Assembly: GCA_035235625.1 (NCBI GenBank)
Contig: CP141143.1
Location: 33,589,178 to 33,653,177, forward strand
DNA from: Saururus chinensis
Taxonomy: Eukaryota; Streptophyta; Magnoliopsida; Piperales; Saururaceae
Length of the DNA: 64,000 nucleotides
Direction of reading: 5' to 3'
The notes below the pieces were generated by a model that saw only the letters and a program-made list of their open reading frames with translations, was not told the DNA's origin and made no database searches. The translations under genes were made by a program, and so were the position numbers. This document shows positions 52,931 to 63,947 of this stretch, one piece after another (positions within the stretch are counted from its first letter, which is position 1; each line of letters begins with the position of its first letter).

Positions 52931-53665
52931 TGCTATATTCTTTTTAGCCAATAATAGAATTTTTAATATATTTTATTAAAAGAATATCATTTTGGGTATA
53001 ATATTAAAAAATTTGTAGTAGAACATTAAAAGAAGATCATATCGGTTTTTGAATCATTTAAATCAGACATCGGAGACGTACGTTTGATCGTGGGAAATGT
53101 GCTTCATGGGCAGGACCCATAGTAAAATTGTGGTAAAACCTATCCTTAAGTTGTCTTGTTTCTAAGGGCTTGTCGATACGAGTCCATCGGTACCAAGAAT
53201 GTATAATTCCAATTTATGGTTGGAAAGTTATGATGTTTTGAAATTTTGAGAAAAAAAGTATAATAATAATCAAATATTACCGGGGCACAGCTTGGCACCG
53301 TGCAACACCGTGCTACGTGAAGGGCCCGTATCATGTGGTGAAGCCATGGGGTGCGGTTTCGCCAGCTAGCACGTGGGCGAAACATGGCAATATTTTGTGA
53401 TATAACTGCTCTACGAATGGTGTATCTAGACTATGTCCTAATTTGATAATATTTTGTTAAAACATGTATTATTATGTTATGTAAAATTTTGGCTATGCAT
53501 CAACTCCAAGTTTTATAAACTATGTTATTTTATGTATCATTATTTTGTGATGATACGTACTGACGGCCGCCACGTTCGGTTTCACATGTGATGTAACACG
53601 TGCTGAGCGGAATCATAATTATGCGTATTATGTCATATATTATTTAATGGTGGGTGTCACAAACA
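52931..53665 (+). repeat. Second, shorter LTR-like insertion in the SIRE 3' LTR
   Basis: It is related to 50722-52449. Shared are 'aaaacctatccttaag', 'gggcttgtcgatacgagtccatcggtaccaagaatgta' split over 53167-53205, and a 'gg.tgtcaca' end. It is about 735 bp, so it lacks the middle of the longer one. The SIRE LTR loses about 110 bp at the junction and no target duplication is clear, so insertion was followed by deletion. Confidence 0.7.
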
Positions 53666-54009
53666 ACGATCTAAAAAAGAGGAGTTTATATTAGAGTCTA
53701 ACACAATGTTGGTGGTTTACTTATGTTCATGTAAAGTCTTAGTTTTTAGTGCATTGATTTGGTTCCTTTGGAACTACTATGATTTTTTACCTGTGTTAAG
53801 GTTTTCTATTTAAATTGTTGTGTTCATATGTGGATTTAATGATGATGATTGATATATCATGAGTGAGATTTGAGAAAATATTAGTTTAATTTTGCTATGT
53901 ATAATAATTCTCCACAAAGAGGGTAAAACTTGTAGTCTTTATCCTTATTGATAATTGGACTTGGGAAAATCTAGTGATCTACTAGGTTATTTGACAGATA
54001 TTAAACTCA

Positions 54010-54616
54010 CTTCGACCTGGTGTGCTAGAGGTCGGAGAAGTTTGTCATCCAAAACTGCATCTTTGTTGAATTATTGTTGGCTTACCCACCTTTATGTCCA
54101 TGTGGACTAACTGATCATTTGGGGCTTCTTTACCATTTCCATGACTACTACATATAAATTTTTAAGGTGGTTTAAGCTTTTGCAGCCTATATTATCTTCT
54201 TTCTCATCTATAACACACCCTCAATCCTCATTCAGCATTAGAAATTCGACATTGGATTGGACACCCTTAAGCAGATCCAAGGCGTCGAAAATGTTGGTGA
54301 AATTGTATCATTGATCTTTACGAGTTGTCAGATTAGATTCCTTAATGTATTCTCTCTCTCTCCAATTTATGTTCAAAATTTAGGTTTCTTCTAAAATATT
54401 ACACCTTAATGAACTCCGTATAGTGTCCTATGTCTACTTAAATTTTTTATATTATAAGACAAATAACCACTTAGCTTATATAATTTTTTTAGTCATTTCT
54501 AATTATTTTTCTGACAAACAAACTACTCTCGTGACAACCTACAATTTATTAAATTTTAATAGACATTGTACATCATCCTACATCTTCTTACCTCTATCCT
54601 ATATTAATAATATATA
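54010..54616. other. Spacer; contains a repeat shared with 62429-62930
   Basis: The stretch 54200-54300 ('tctataacacaccctcaatcctcattcagcatt') and the 'caccttaatgaactccgtatagtgtcctatgtct' stretch at 54402-54436 match 62429-62500 and 62890-62925 in the same order. No coding content is recognised. Confidence 0.55.
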
Positions 54617-55865
54617 CTCCCTCCGTCCAGCTCCATTTCTATTTTTTATTATTTTTATTAAATTACCTCTCTCGTGCGTCTAACCGTAATAATAACTAAT
54701 CGCTCCCGCATCCCACTTCCAACCCCTCCGGCCTCAGCCACTTCTGCTTCACTTATAATTTTTTAGTAAAAAATTCAAAACCCGTTTCCCATGCAACCCC
54801 TCAAGAGGGCTCTTGCCGAATCGCCTCGAGACTCTTTCAGGATCGAGACAACCAAGAGACAAATCATATTTGCCAAGAGTCGATGACCCCAACTGACATC
54901 AGCCAGCCAATCCATTCAAGAAGCTCTGATTATGGCAGATCAAAAGGTGAGAGTTGCTCCTCACCATCTGCACGCTCTCCTTTCTGACATAGCCTCTTCA
55001 AGGTCTTTGGGTTTCACTAAGAAACGAGGTCTAATACAGTTGCTTGTTCCTGCCTCCTCCGAGGCTCAACTGACTGAATCATAAGTGGACAAAATCTTCA
55101 CCAAAATCATCAATGACTCCTCAAGGGAAGATGCATGTATCTCTGGAAGTCACCTTGAATTAGCAGCCATGGCGGCCATCACCACCAACCGGGGGATGAT
55201 ATGGGCCCTCACGGAACAGCTCCTTCATGCCACTGACATACTACCTCCGGAGGAGCATGCTCTCGATACTTACACACAGGCATTCGCAGGCGCCATCTTG
55301 GCGCTGGGAGAGAGCATGCCTTCCTTGGATGCAGCCGAGACGGCTCTTGCAATAGCTGCGGATCGATGGACCGGGCCATCGCACACCAGAGGCCGATGCT
55401 GTTGGTCGATGGCGGTGACAATGAGCCGGGTCTTCCCTGGGGCACCTCGCAATAGAAGCCCTTGTATTTGACCCGGGCTTTGTGTAGATGTCCTCCGGGC
55501 CGGTTGCTCCAAGTCTTTTGTCACCCCATTCGGGTCACAGGTGATGGCCTTCTTCAGTTTCTGGATGGTGTTGAATACTTGCATAAGCTCCGTGAAGACT
55601 ATAGGAGGTGGAGGGGGAAGGAAGAGAGCTGAGGGACATCTGTCTCCAGAAGGCGGAAGTGGCTGGCACAGAGAAGCCCAGGAAGAAATTAAGAGGAAGA
55701 AGGAATGTGAAGAACTTTTAACCGTTTCTTCTCTTCGTATGATCCACCGTTTCATCACCAGAGAAGCATCGTAGACCCATTTAAACTTAAATTGAATCAA
55801 ATGGAGCAATTAAAATAGAATAATATTTTTTATCTATTGGAGCTATTAATATAGGACGGAGGGAG
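54617..55865. mobile_element. Oversized Stowaway-type element (Tc1/mariner class) with cargo
   Basis: Terminal inverted repeats CTCCCTCCGTCC (54617-54628) and its complement (55854-55865) are flanked by TA on both sides, the hallmark of plant Stowaway elements. At 1249 bp it is far longer than ordinary Stowaway MITEs (usually a few hundred bp). The AT-rich ends enclose about 1 kb of clearly GC-richer DNA. No mariner transposase with a DDD/E motif is recognised, so it is non-autonomous and appears to carry captured DNA. Confidence 0.85.
54932..55471 (+). pseudogene. Unrecognised cargo ORF with one in-frame stop
   Basis: From ATG 54932 one frame runs to 55471, broken only by TAA at 55082-55084: 50 codons before and 128 after. 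The first part reads MADQKVRVAPHHLHALLSDI. The second is alanine-rich and helical-looking (LELAAMAAITTNRG..., AILALGESMPSLDAAETALAI). I do not recognise the family. The minus strand is also open (55270-55809, 179 codons), as GC-rich DNA allows, so the coding strand is uncertain. There is no obvious intron and no promoter. It could be a fragment of a host gene captured by the transposon, or chance. Confidence 0.4.
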
Positions 55866-56323
55866 TATATATATATAGAAAAAGAGCCATACACATATAC
55901 ATACACACACTTCACTCATCCTATTCCTTAATAGTATGAGATCGTTAGTTTACACAAGTTGGTTTATTAAATAAGGTGTTTTGAATTTTGATCACTCAAA
56001 TTATGTAGCATATGTTTTGAAAGATTACAGTAATTACCATTGTCTTTCTAATGTGATTCTTTTATCTTAACTAGGTGATTGCCAATATTGTGGTGTTCGA
56101 TGAAATTAGTTAACATTAAATTGCCCTTGATGGAGGCACGCCCATTTATAACCTTCCTTTAAGAGAATATTTTGGTGTAAAAAGTCTCAAATTAAGGATC
56201 TTCTGATGTATGAATTTCTTAAATGTGTACATCTTGCCATTACACACATAAGGTTGCACGGTATCCCTTAGTGTGGCCGGTGTACCCACCTCGCCCCTCT
56301 TTGCTATCTTCCTAGTCTTCTAT
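55866..56323. other. Spacer between the Stowaway and element 2
   Basis: This is AT-rich with short TA and CA microsatellites (55866-55910). No gene is recognised. Its last five bases (TCTAT, 56319-56323) are the target duplication of element 2. Confidence 0.6.
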
Positions 56324-57909
56324 TGTATTGCCCCAATTTTTGAGGGGTTAGGAGTAATTATAGAACTTTGGATATTTTTCAGGGGGTTTTAAGGGTTGAA
56401 ATCGCCACATATGTGTAGAGCTATGAAAAATGAGCGTAACAAGCCTTCAACCGCTCAAATCAAACATTAAGGTCGAAAGTTACAACCTCAGGAAGCATGC
56501 CACATGGGCGGGACCCACTTAAAAAGAGTGGAATAATCTACCTTAAGGAGTTTGATATTGTAGGCCTCATCAATATGAGGTCAATGGTACCAAGAATGCA
56601 TGAATCAGAGTTTGGGACGAACAATTGAAGTTTTCTAAGTTTTTCTAAAAAAGAAAATCGTGTTGCACACGTTACGCACAGACACAATGTGCATAATATG
56701 TGGGTGCCAGGTGTGCTGAACCACCTCAAATAGTGGTGTTGCTATTTTCCCTATATAAAGGGCTCCAAGAGGTTTTTACATATTAGACTTCATTTTCTTT
56801 GTTTCTAGTCATTCAAAGCCTGATTTAGTCATTTCAAAAGGTGTTCTAAACTAAATTAAGCGTGCTCTACGCAATGAAAGGGTTCATTCTTTGAGTTAAG
56901 TACTCTACAGGGGATAAATAGCTCCAAGTAATGGGATGTTCAATCTGTTGCCTACGAGCACACAAAGTGAGAAGCATCTCTGAGTAAGGGGAGGTTCTGT
57001 CAGTCGCTTACAGGTGCGGAAAGTGTGAAGAATCTCCCGGTAGGGGGAGGTTCTATCCGACACCTTCTAGCATGCAAAGAGTGATAAATCCTAGGAAAGG
57101 GGAGTATTTGTCTATCGCCTTCACGGGCAATGAAAGAAACTATCTAGAGCAAGAGGAGGTTTTGTCCGCTGTCTCTAAACCTGAAGGGGAGGATGCCCTC
57201 ATAGAAGGAGAAACTCTGAACTTTGCTACTTCCAAGGAACTTCAAAGAAGTAAGCACTTCTGACCTTCTAATTTAATATATATAAATATATGAGCTCATG
57301 TGCATCTTAAGTTGTTAGCTTATGATGTTAAATAATATATATGTTATGTTTTAATATGATGTGTTATGATATATTTTACTCTGATTCTATTTGCTCTAAA
57401 ATGCTCTATTTTGATCCGATATGATCAGATGTGTTTTGATATGTTGTGATCTGATATGCTCTAATATGATCTGATATGGTCAAATGATATCTGTTATGAT
57501 ATGATGTAATATGTTATGATCCAATATGCTCTGATGTGTTTTTCTTTGCTCTGTAATAGAGTGAGATGTGTATTTCCACTCATTTGTTAGCTTCCGTTTA
57601 ACTGATGATTTATGAATTTTCATACGAGTCTAATTATTCGATCATATTAAAATAACATCGCACATGTTAATGAACACGTATGTAGGAAACCAATGGTACC
57701 ACAATGTTGACCCCATCTGAAATAATATTAAAATTATGTTTGCTTTGACCTACGTGCAACAGACTGGCTCAATCTCTGTAGTACATAGATGAACATTACA
57801 ACTCTCGTACTCAAACTCCGTCACTTCTAGTTTTCATAAAAATTTATAAACCAAATTTTGTGTTTTGAAACGCCCCGACTCGGGTCGATTTTCAAGTCGG
57901 GGTGTTACA
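56324..57909 (+). repeat. 5' LTR of element 2
   Basis: It has a TATA box 'ccctatataaaggg' near 56750. Four diverged tandem units of about 60 bp ('gagtaaggggaggttctgtc...cacaaagtg') follow at 56930-57170, then a run of 'gatctgatatg'-like short repeats (57360-57540). It lacks about 100 bp of GC-rich sequence and an AT-rich stretch present in the 3' LTR. Confidence 0.9.
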
Positions 57910-58974
57910 AATGGTATCAGAGCTTTGACATGTTTGTGAGAGTATAATGTTTCATTAAAGATATTGACTTGATAAGAATTATGAATTTCAACTCAATGTG
58001 TTATCATTCATTTGATATGAATTCCGATTTTGAACTTTCGGTTATGCATGTGTGACATGGGATTTAATACAAACTCCGATTTTAAGAACTTTGATTCTCA
58101 ACCGGATTGTAATTTGAAATTTCTATTTGCATGTGTTAAAATGGATTTAACACGAACATCAATTTTATTAATTTTAATCTTGAATTGAAAATGATTTAAA
58201 ATTTGTTTCTGTTATGGCTAAGTTGTATCGGATTTTGATTTGTAATTTCGTTCTGTTGGTGTGACATCAAAATCACTCTAAACTCTCATATATTATGAAT
58301 CCTAATTTACTTAATTAAAAATGATTTGAATATTCTATCCTACATGTGTTGTATTGGATTGAAGTCAAACTTTGATTTTGCGAATGCTGATATTGTATTA
58401 GAATTGATATGAAATTTTTGCTCTGAATGTGAATTTTAACCAAAAAATCATTCGAAAATTTCTGTTCACCATGTGTTGCAAGGGATTTGATGCGAACATT
58501 GATTTGTTAATTTTGATTTTGAATCAAAAATTATTTAAAATATTTGTCTGAATATGTTCCATCGGGATTGATATTTTATTAATTTGAATCAAATTTAAAT
58601 TTTCTTTTGATTGAGAAATCAAATTAAATACAAACTCTGATTTTGAACTTTTCATTTTGTATATGTGACATCGAATTTAATACTACCTTCGATTTCATAC
58701 TTGAAAATTTTAATCAAAAGTTATTTCAAAATTTTATTTTGAATAAGTTGAATCAAATTTAATTTCAAATTCCATTCCACATGTGTTATAGAAGATTTAA
58801 TACGGATTCTATTTTTGCTAATTTCACTTTTAAATAAAAAAATGAATTGAAATTATGTTTTGCATTTGTGGCATTGGATTTGATCTGAACTCTGATTTTA
58901 CGAATTCTAATTTTGAATTTGACTATTAAAAATTCTATTTTAAATTTGTTACATGATTTTTTAAAAATATTTCA

Positions 58975-59970
58975 AGGAGTAACAACCAAACGCTCATGGT
59001 ATGGGATATGAGGTGCTAGTGTAAAACTCTATAGTTAATTCTACCGGGATGTTAAAATAAAATTTAATTCTGAATTATTTGTTTCAAAAAATGCATTTGA
59101 TTAAGATATGAATTTGTTTTAGAAGACAGTGGAACTAGCTAAGAGAAACCTCAAAACACCCGTGGTATGGGCCATGGGTGTTAGTGGATAACTTTAAGGC
59201 TGATTTTGCTAATATATTGAAATGAATTTTAATTTTGAGTATTGTTTAATCTGAAATGTTTGTTATAAAATAAATTGTTCTGATGTTTTGGGTCATTAGA
59301 CTCTCTGGATAGTTATTTGGTATAGAGCCCAAAAGCTATCGATTCTGGATACCTACCAAGAGAAATAATCGGTTTTGGCAATCACAGGTGTAGAGCATCA
59401 TGGGAAAGCTCCTATCCTTCTAGACTTCGTGGCCTCATGCGTGTAGGTGTAAGCCGTTTAGTATCACAGATTTTAATAAGGATACCCACTGAAAAAAATA
59501 ATTAGTTATGGCGCGCACATGTGTGGAGTATCATGGAAAGCTCCTATCCTTCTGGCCGCCGTGTCCCCCTGAGTGTGGGGGTAAGTTGTTTGGTATCACA
59601 GATTTAAATAAGGATACCTACCGAGAGAAATAATTGGTTTTTGTGCTCACAAGTGTGGAGCATCATGGGATAACTCCTATGCTTTTGGCCTTCGTGGCCC
59701 CATTAGTGTGGGGGGAAGCAATTGGTATCACAAATTTAAATAAGGATACCCACCAAAAGAAATAATCAGTTCTGGCACACACAGATGTGGAGAGTCATGA
59801 GAAAGCTCTCATCCTTATGGCCTTGGTGGCCCCATGAGTGCTAGGGTAAGCTATTTGGTATCATAGATTTAAATAAAGATACCCACAGAGAGAAATAATT
59901 AGTTTTGGCATGTACATATGTAGAGCTTTATGAGAAAGCTCTTATCCCTCTGGCCTCCCACTGCCCCATG
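58975..59970 (+). repeat. Tandem repeats inside element 2
   Basis: At 58975-59215 are two copies of 'cgctcatggtatggg..gt..tagtg.a.aactct', the complement of the repeat in element 1. From about 59330 to 59960, about six units of roughly 115-120 bp repeat 'ggatacc.accgagagaaataat' and 'gtggagcatcatgg.aaagctcctatcctt' with 'gtggccccatgagtgt'. Each unit carries an inverted 'gcatcatgggaaagctc' type core. No coding frame runs through. Confidence 0.85.
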
Positions 59971-60017
59971 AGTATAAGGGGCTTCTGATATGTCTGCTCT
60001 GTTATGATTCTAAAAAT

Positions 60018-60019
<2 letters not shown>

Positions 60020-60101
<82 letters not shown>
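60020..60101. repeat. TA microsatellite, about 80 bp, inside element 2
   Basis: This is an uninterrupted TA alternation. It splits internal sequence of the element, and no comparable run occurs in element 1. Confidence 0.97.
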
Positions 60102-60105
<4 letters not shown>

Positions 60106-60552
60106 AAAACCATAATTAAATTTTGTTTAAAATGATTTATTCAAATTTCAAATTCGGCCTTTGATATGTCTCCTCTATTCTAATTATAAAAATTGATTTA
60201 TTTTATTTTAAATTCATAATCAGATTTGTTTAAAATGATCTATCCGATTTTAAAATTCAAAATCAGATTTTCCATGATATGATTGATCTAATTTTAAATT
60301 AATAATTGCATTTTGTTTAAAATGTTTTATCTATTCAAAAATTACCAAATTCCGTTTATGAATGTTTTATCCGATTTCAAGTATTGGATTCTGTGTTCGC
60401 ATGCTTTGTCCAATTATAATCTATTGGATTCATTCTACGATTACTTTTTTGATTAAGTATCAGATTTTGTTAGATACATGTTCTGAGTTTGTTATGATTT
60501 GAAGAGTGTTTTTAAGTGAATTGCGAGTACACAATTTATTTAAGGGGGAAAA

Positions 60553-62428
60553 TGCAATGCCCTGTTTTCCGATTACATCTAACCTAAGAGGTTAGGAGAA
60601 ATTATGGAATTTAGCATAATTTTTAGTGGGTTTTATGGTTTAAATGCCCACATATGTGGAGAGCTCTTAAAAATGAAAAATGAGTATAACAAGCCTTCAA
60701 CTGCTCAAATCGGACATTAGGGTCAAAAGTTACAATTGTGAGAAGCATGCCTAATCAGTTAGAACCATTCGAAAAGAGTGGGATAATCTAACTCAAGGCG
60801 TTTGGTATCATAGGGCTTGTCGATATGAGCTCAACGGTACAAAACATTCAAGAATCCGAGTCCAAAATAGGAAGATACAGACAATTGAAGTTAGAAATTT
60901 TTTTTAAAAAAAAGAAAAGAAAAGAAAATTGCACCACGCGCAATGGACAAGTGTGCATTATGTGCGGATGCAACGCACATAACATGCTTGCTCCACGCGT
61001 GCCGTGCCACCTTATATAGTAGCGCAACCAATTTCATCGGGGCAACTATTTTCTTCGCCCTATATAAAGGGCTCAGGGGAGGTTTTCCATAAGAAACTTC
61101 ATTTTCTTTGTTTCTGCTCATTTTAAGTCCGATTTAGTTTGTTTAAAAGCATTGTTAAGTAAATCAAGCTTGCTCTACACAATGGAAGGGTCCATTCTTT
61201 GAGTTGGGTACCCTAGCGGGGGGAAATACCCTGTAGCTCTGAGTAAGGAGAGGTTTTTTTTCTATTGCCTACAAGCGCATAAAGTAAGAAACGTCTCTGA
61301 GTAAGGAGAGGTTCTATTGATTGCCAACAAACAAGGAAAGTGAGAAGCATCTCATAGTAAGGGGAGGTTCTGTCCATCATCTACGAATGCAAAAAGTGTG
61401 ACGCGTCTCTGGGTAAGGGGAGGTTCTGTCCGATGCCTTCAAGCATGCAATGAGTGATGAACCTTGGGAAAGGAGAGTGTTTGTCTGTAGCCTTCACGTG
61501 CATTGAAATAAACATTTTGGAGCAACAAAAGGTTTTGTCTGCCATCATTAAACCTAAGGGGAAGATGCCCTGATAGAAGGAGCAATTCTAAATCTCGCTA
61601 CTTCTGAGGAGCTTCAATGGAGTAAGCACTTTTGACCTTTTGATTCAATATATATAATTATGAGTGTCTGTGAATCTTAAGTTGTTACCTTAAGATGTTA
61701 AATAATATACATGCTATGCTCTAATCCAATGTGTTATGATCTATTTTACTCTGATTCTATCTGCTTTGAAATGCTCTATTTTGGTTCTATATGATCTAAT
61801 GTGTTCTGATATGCTTTGATCTAATATGATATGATAAGTTCTAAGATACACTGTTGTCATCTGATATGCTCCAATCTGATGCAATATGATCTGATATGGT
61901 TAGATTAGATCTGATTTGATCTAATGTAATCTGTTATGATCCAATACGCTCTAATGTATTTTGTTGTGCCCTACAATAGAGTGAGATGTGTGTTTCCGCT
62001 GATTTGTTAGCTTCCATTTAACTTCAATGATTTCTGAATTTCCATATAACTCTGATTAAATATTCGGATATATATATATATACATATATATGTATATATA
62101 TATATAATTTTGTATTGCCAGATGCATGTATTAGCCGTTAGGCATACCTACATTCAGATCCGATCATATTGAAATAGCATCATAGATGTTATCCAATACG
62201 AACGTAAGCAACCAATGGTACTACAATGTTTCCCAATCCAAAATAAGATTAAAATTAAGTTTATTCTAACCTATGCACAATGGAGCACCTAAATCTCCGT
62301 AGTGCATAGAGGAATGTTACGACTCTCACATTTAGACTTCGTTGCCTTTGGTTTTTATGAATATCTATAACCCTAATTTTGTATTATGAACCCCCAGCTC
62401 GGGTTGGTTTTCGGGTCAGGGTGTTACA
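60553..62428 (+). repeat. 3' LTR of element 2
   Basis: It is collinear with 56324-57909, with a TATA box 'gccctatataaaggg' near 61060 and the same tandem 'gagtaaggagaggttct' units. It has extra sequence at about 60930-61040 and an AT-palindromic stretch at 62070-62110. It ends 'ggtcagggtgttaca'. Confidence 0.9.
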
Positions 62429-63505
62429 TCTATAACACACCATATTGCATCATTGAGCATGGGAATTTGAGAGGGGAATGTCAACCCTTAAGAAGATATG
62501 AGGTACTGAAAGGGTGGATCTTGAATTTAAACAATTCATTGAGATGACTAGGGTGGATTGTCAATTCGAAAACCTTATAAAGCACCACAATAGTTGGTCA
62601 TTCCGATCATCCTCCAGCTCTTCCAAAAATTTACTGTCAGTAGTGCTATATTATTTTACTATCATATTTTTGTACAGATTCTTTGATTTGGTAGTACTGC
62701 CACATTTTTCACTACTGCCATCACTTATGTGATTAGTGTCTTTAGCATTATGTTTTCAATGACTTAAAGTGAAATTTTCTATTGCTTCTTATTAGATTTT
62801 TTAAAAATTAATACTCAATCTCTTATTGTGACAATTGTACTTGTTTGTGCATATTACTATGACATTTTATTCTATTTTATGATATGTTTCACCTTAATAA
62901 ACTCCATACAATGTCCTATGTCTTTTTATGTCATTTACAATACAAGTGCTACTCACAACTGGTGTTTTTCTTATTTATCTAATAGCACTCATATTAGCTT
63001 TGGCCTAAGGAGCTTTTAACTATATGAGCACATAATGCAAATGTAGTTACTTTGAGTGCAACTAATTACAAAGACAGATCAAAGGTAAAGTGGTGACTTA
63101 GTAATAGAAGGCAATAAATTGGATGCCTATATGAGAGGAATAGAGTTTGTTAACGAGAATAATGCTTATGAGGAAGTCTATCGTATATGAATTTATTCCA
63201 TGATGCATTTAAGTGTTATCATGTTAACACTACGTCATCTCATGATTATATAATCAATGCTGGTGGCTCTACCACTAATGGATGCCTTATTTAAGTAAAT
63301 GTTATCTTAATCAATTTAAATAAGTAATAGGTGTTATCACATGCTTTTACTTTTCTATATCCAATTATCAAAAACATAGGCCTTGAGTTTCAATAGCACA
63401 TTGAGATGGCCAAGGGTGATGGTCGATTTAAAAACCTAATGAAGCGCCACAACATACCACAATTTGTCATTGGGATCATCCTTTAGCACTTCTAATAGTA
63501 CACTA
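62429..63505. other. Repeat-derived spacer with an internal duplication
   Basis: The stretch 62512-62640 ('cttgaatttaaacaattcattgagatgac') and 63383-63515 ('cttgagtttcaatagcacattgagatggc') are diverged direct copies. Both continue with 'gaaaacctta..aagc.ccacaa' and a 'gatcatcct' block. The stretch 62429-62930 also resembles 54200-54440. No known domain is visible in the plus frame at 62514-62732. Confidence 0.5.
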
Positions 63506-63947
63506 TCAGCAAGTAATTTCCAACATACTTTTGAACTCAGCTTCCGCCTCTCCCAAGTCATTTCCTCTAAAGCTTAGCTTCTCCAAAGCACTCTCACCAT
63601 AGGTATTCCTCTATTGATTAAAGTTCTTAGCTTCCTATCCAAAATAATCATTGGATCTTCCTTGTAAGATCAAGTTGAAGCTCCACACTTGTCATATTAA
63701 TCACAAGTGTAAGATCGGGAATGTATTTTCTCAACATTGATACATGGAAATAATCATATACATCAGCAAGATTAGGATGCAAAGCAAGTTTGAAGGTGAC
63801 ATGTCTGATCCTTTGCAAACTCTCAAATAGACCAACAATCCTTGGACTCAACTTCCCTTTCATACCGAATCTCATTACTCCTTTGGTGGGTGAAACATTT
63901 AGAAATACATTATCTCTCACTTCAAATTCCAATTCTCTTTTTCTTAA
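63506..63947 (-). pseudogene. Ty3/gypsy integrase C-terminal relic
   Basis: The minus frame at 63648-63947 reads RKRELEFEVRDNVFLNVSP, then KGVMRFGMKGKLSPR, and then FHVSMLRKYIPD. This is the conserved GPY/F-type C-terminal end of Ty3/gypsy integrase. Beyond its stop, other minus frames down to about 63510 give RKLRTLINRGIP and VLWRS with EEMTWEAE, the usual last segment of the polyprotein. The upstream integrase core is cut off by another LTR at about 63948. Confidence 0.85.

Larger units (their letters stand above)
46038..54009 (+). mobile_element. SIRE-type Ty1/copia element, gag relic only, with nested insertions
   Basis: The 5' LTR (46038-47272, 1235 bp) and 3' LTR (50358-54009) share start and end landmarks. 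Removing the two nested insertions from the 3' LTR leaves about 1.2 kb, matching the 5' LTR. Between them are a gag relic and purine-rich tracts ('agggggagaatcag' near 50014 and 'aaaaagggggagaagtg' near 50157), as SIRE elements have ahead of the 3' LTR. No integrase, RT or RNase H was seen, so it is an internal-deletion derivative. No clear target duplication is visible. Confidence 0.8.
50358..54009 (+). repeat. 3' LTR of the SIRE-type element, split by two insertions
   Basis: The LTR pieces are 50358-50721, 52450 to about 52930, and about 53666-54009. They align in order with the 5' LTR, for example 'attcagccatgta' at 52463 versus 46402, and 'tctagtgatctactaggttat' at 53970 versus 47232. The insertions must postdate the parent element. 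Confidence 0.8.
56324..62428 (+). mobile_element. Non-autonomous LTR retrotransposon (LARD-like), element 2
   Basis: TG...CA ends are flanked by perfect target duplication TCTAT (56319-56323 and 62429-62433). LTRs are 56324-57909 (1586 bp) and 60553-62428 (1876 bp). The primer site TGGTATCAGAGC (57912-57923, initiator-Met tRNA) lies two bases after the 5' LTR, and a polypurine tract (60542-60552) lies just before the 3' LTR. Internal DNA (57910-60552) is AT-rich, without gag or pol by eye. It shares internal repeat types with element 1 and is the better-preserved member, with a canonical primer site. Confidence 0.92.

Noticed and set aside
55270..55809. 179-codon minus-strand frame in the Stowaway cargo as a real gene
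   Set aside because: No recognised motif, and it overlaps an equally plausible plus frame. It runs into AT-rich terminal sequence at its start, so it is recorded only as an alternative reading of the cargo.
59330..59960. CRISPR-like regular array
   Set aside because: Units are about 117 bp, directly tandem and diverged, with no short repeat and unique spacer pattern. It is an internal repeat of a plant LTR element.
62514..62732. 72-codon frame with a serine run as a small gene
   Set aside because: Its sequence is partly repeated at 63383-63515, where the frame is not kept. No domain or conserved start is present.
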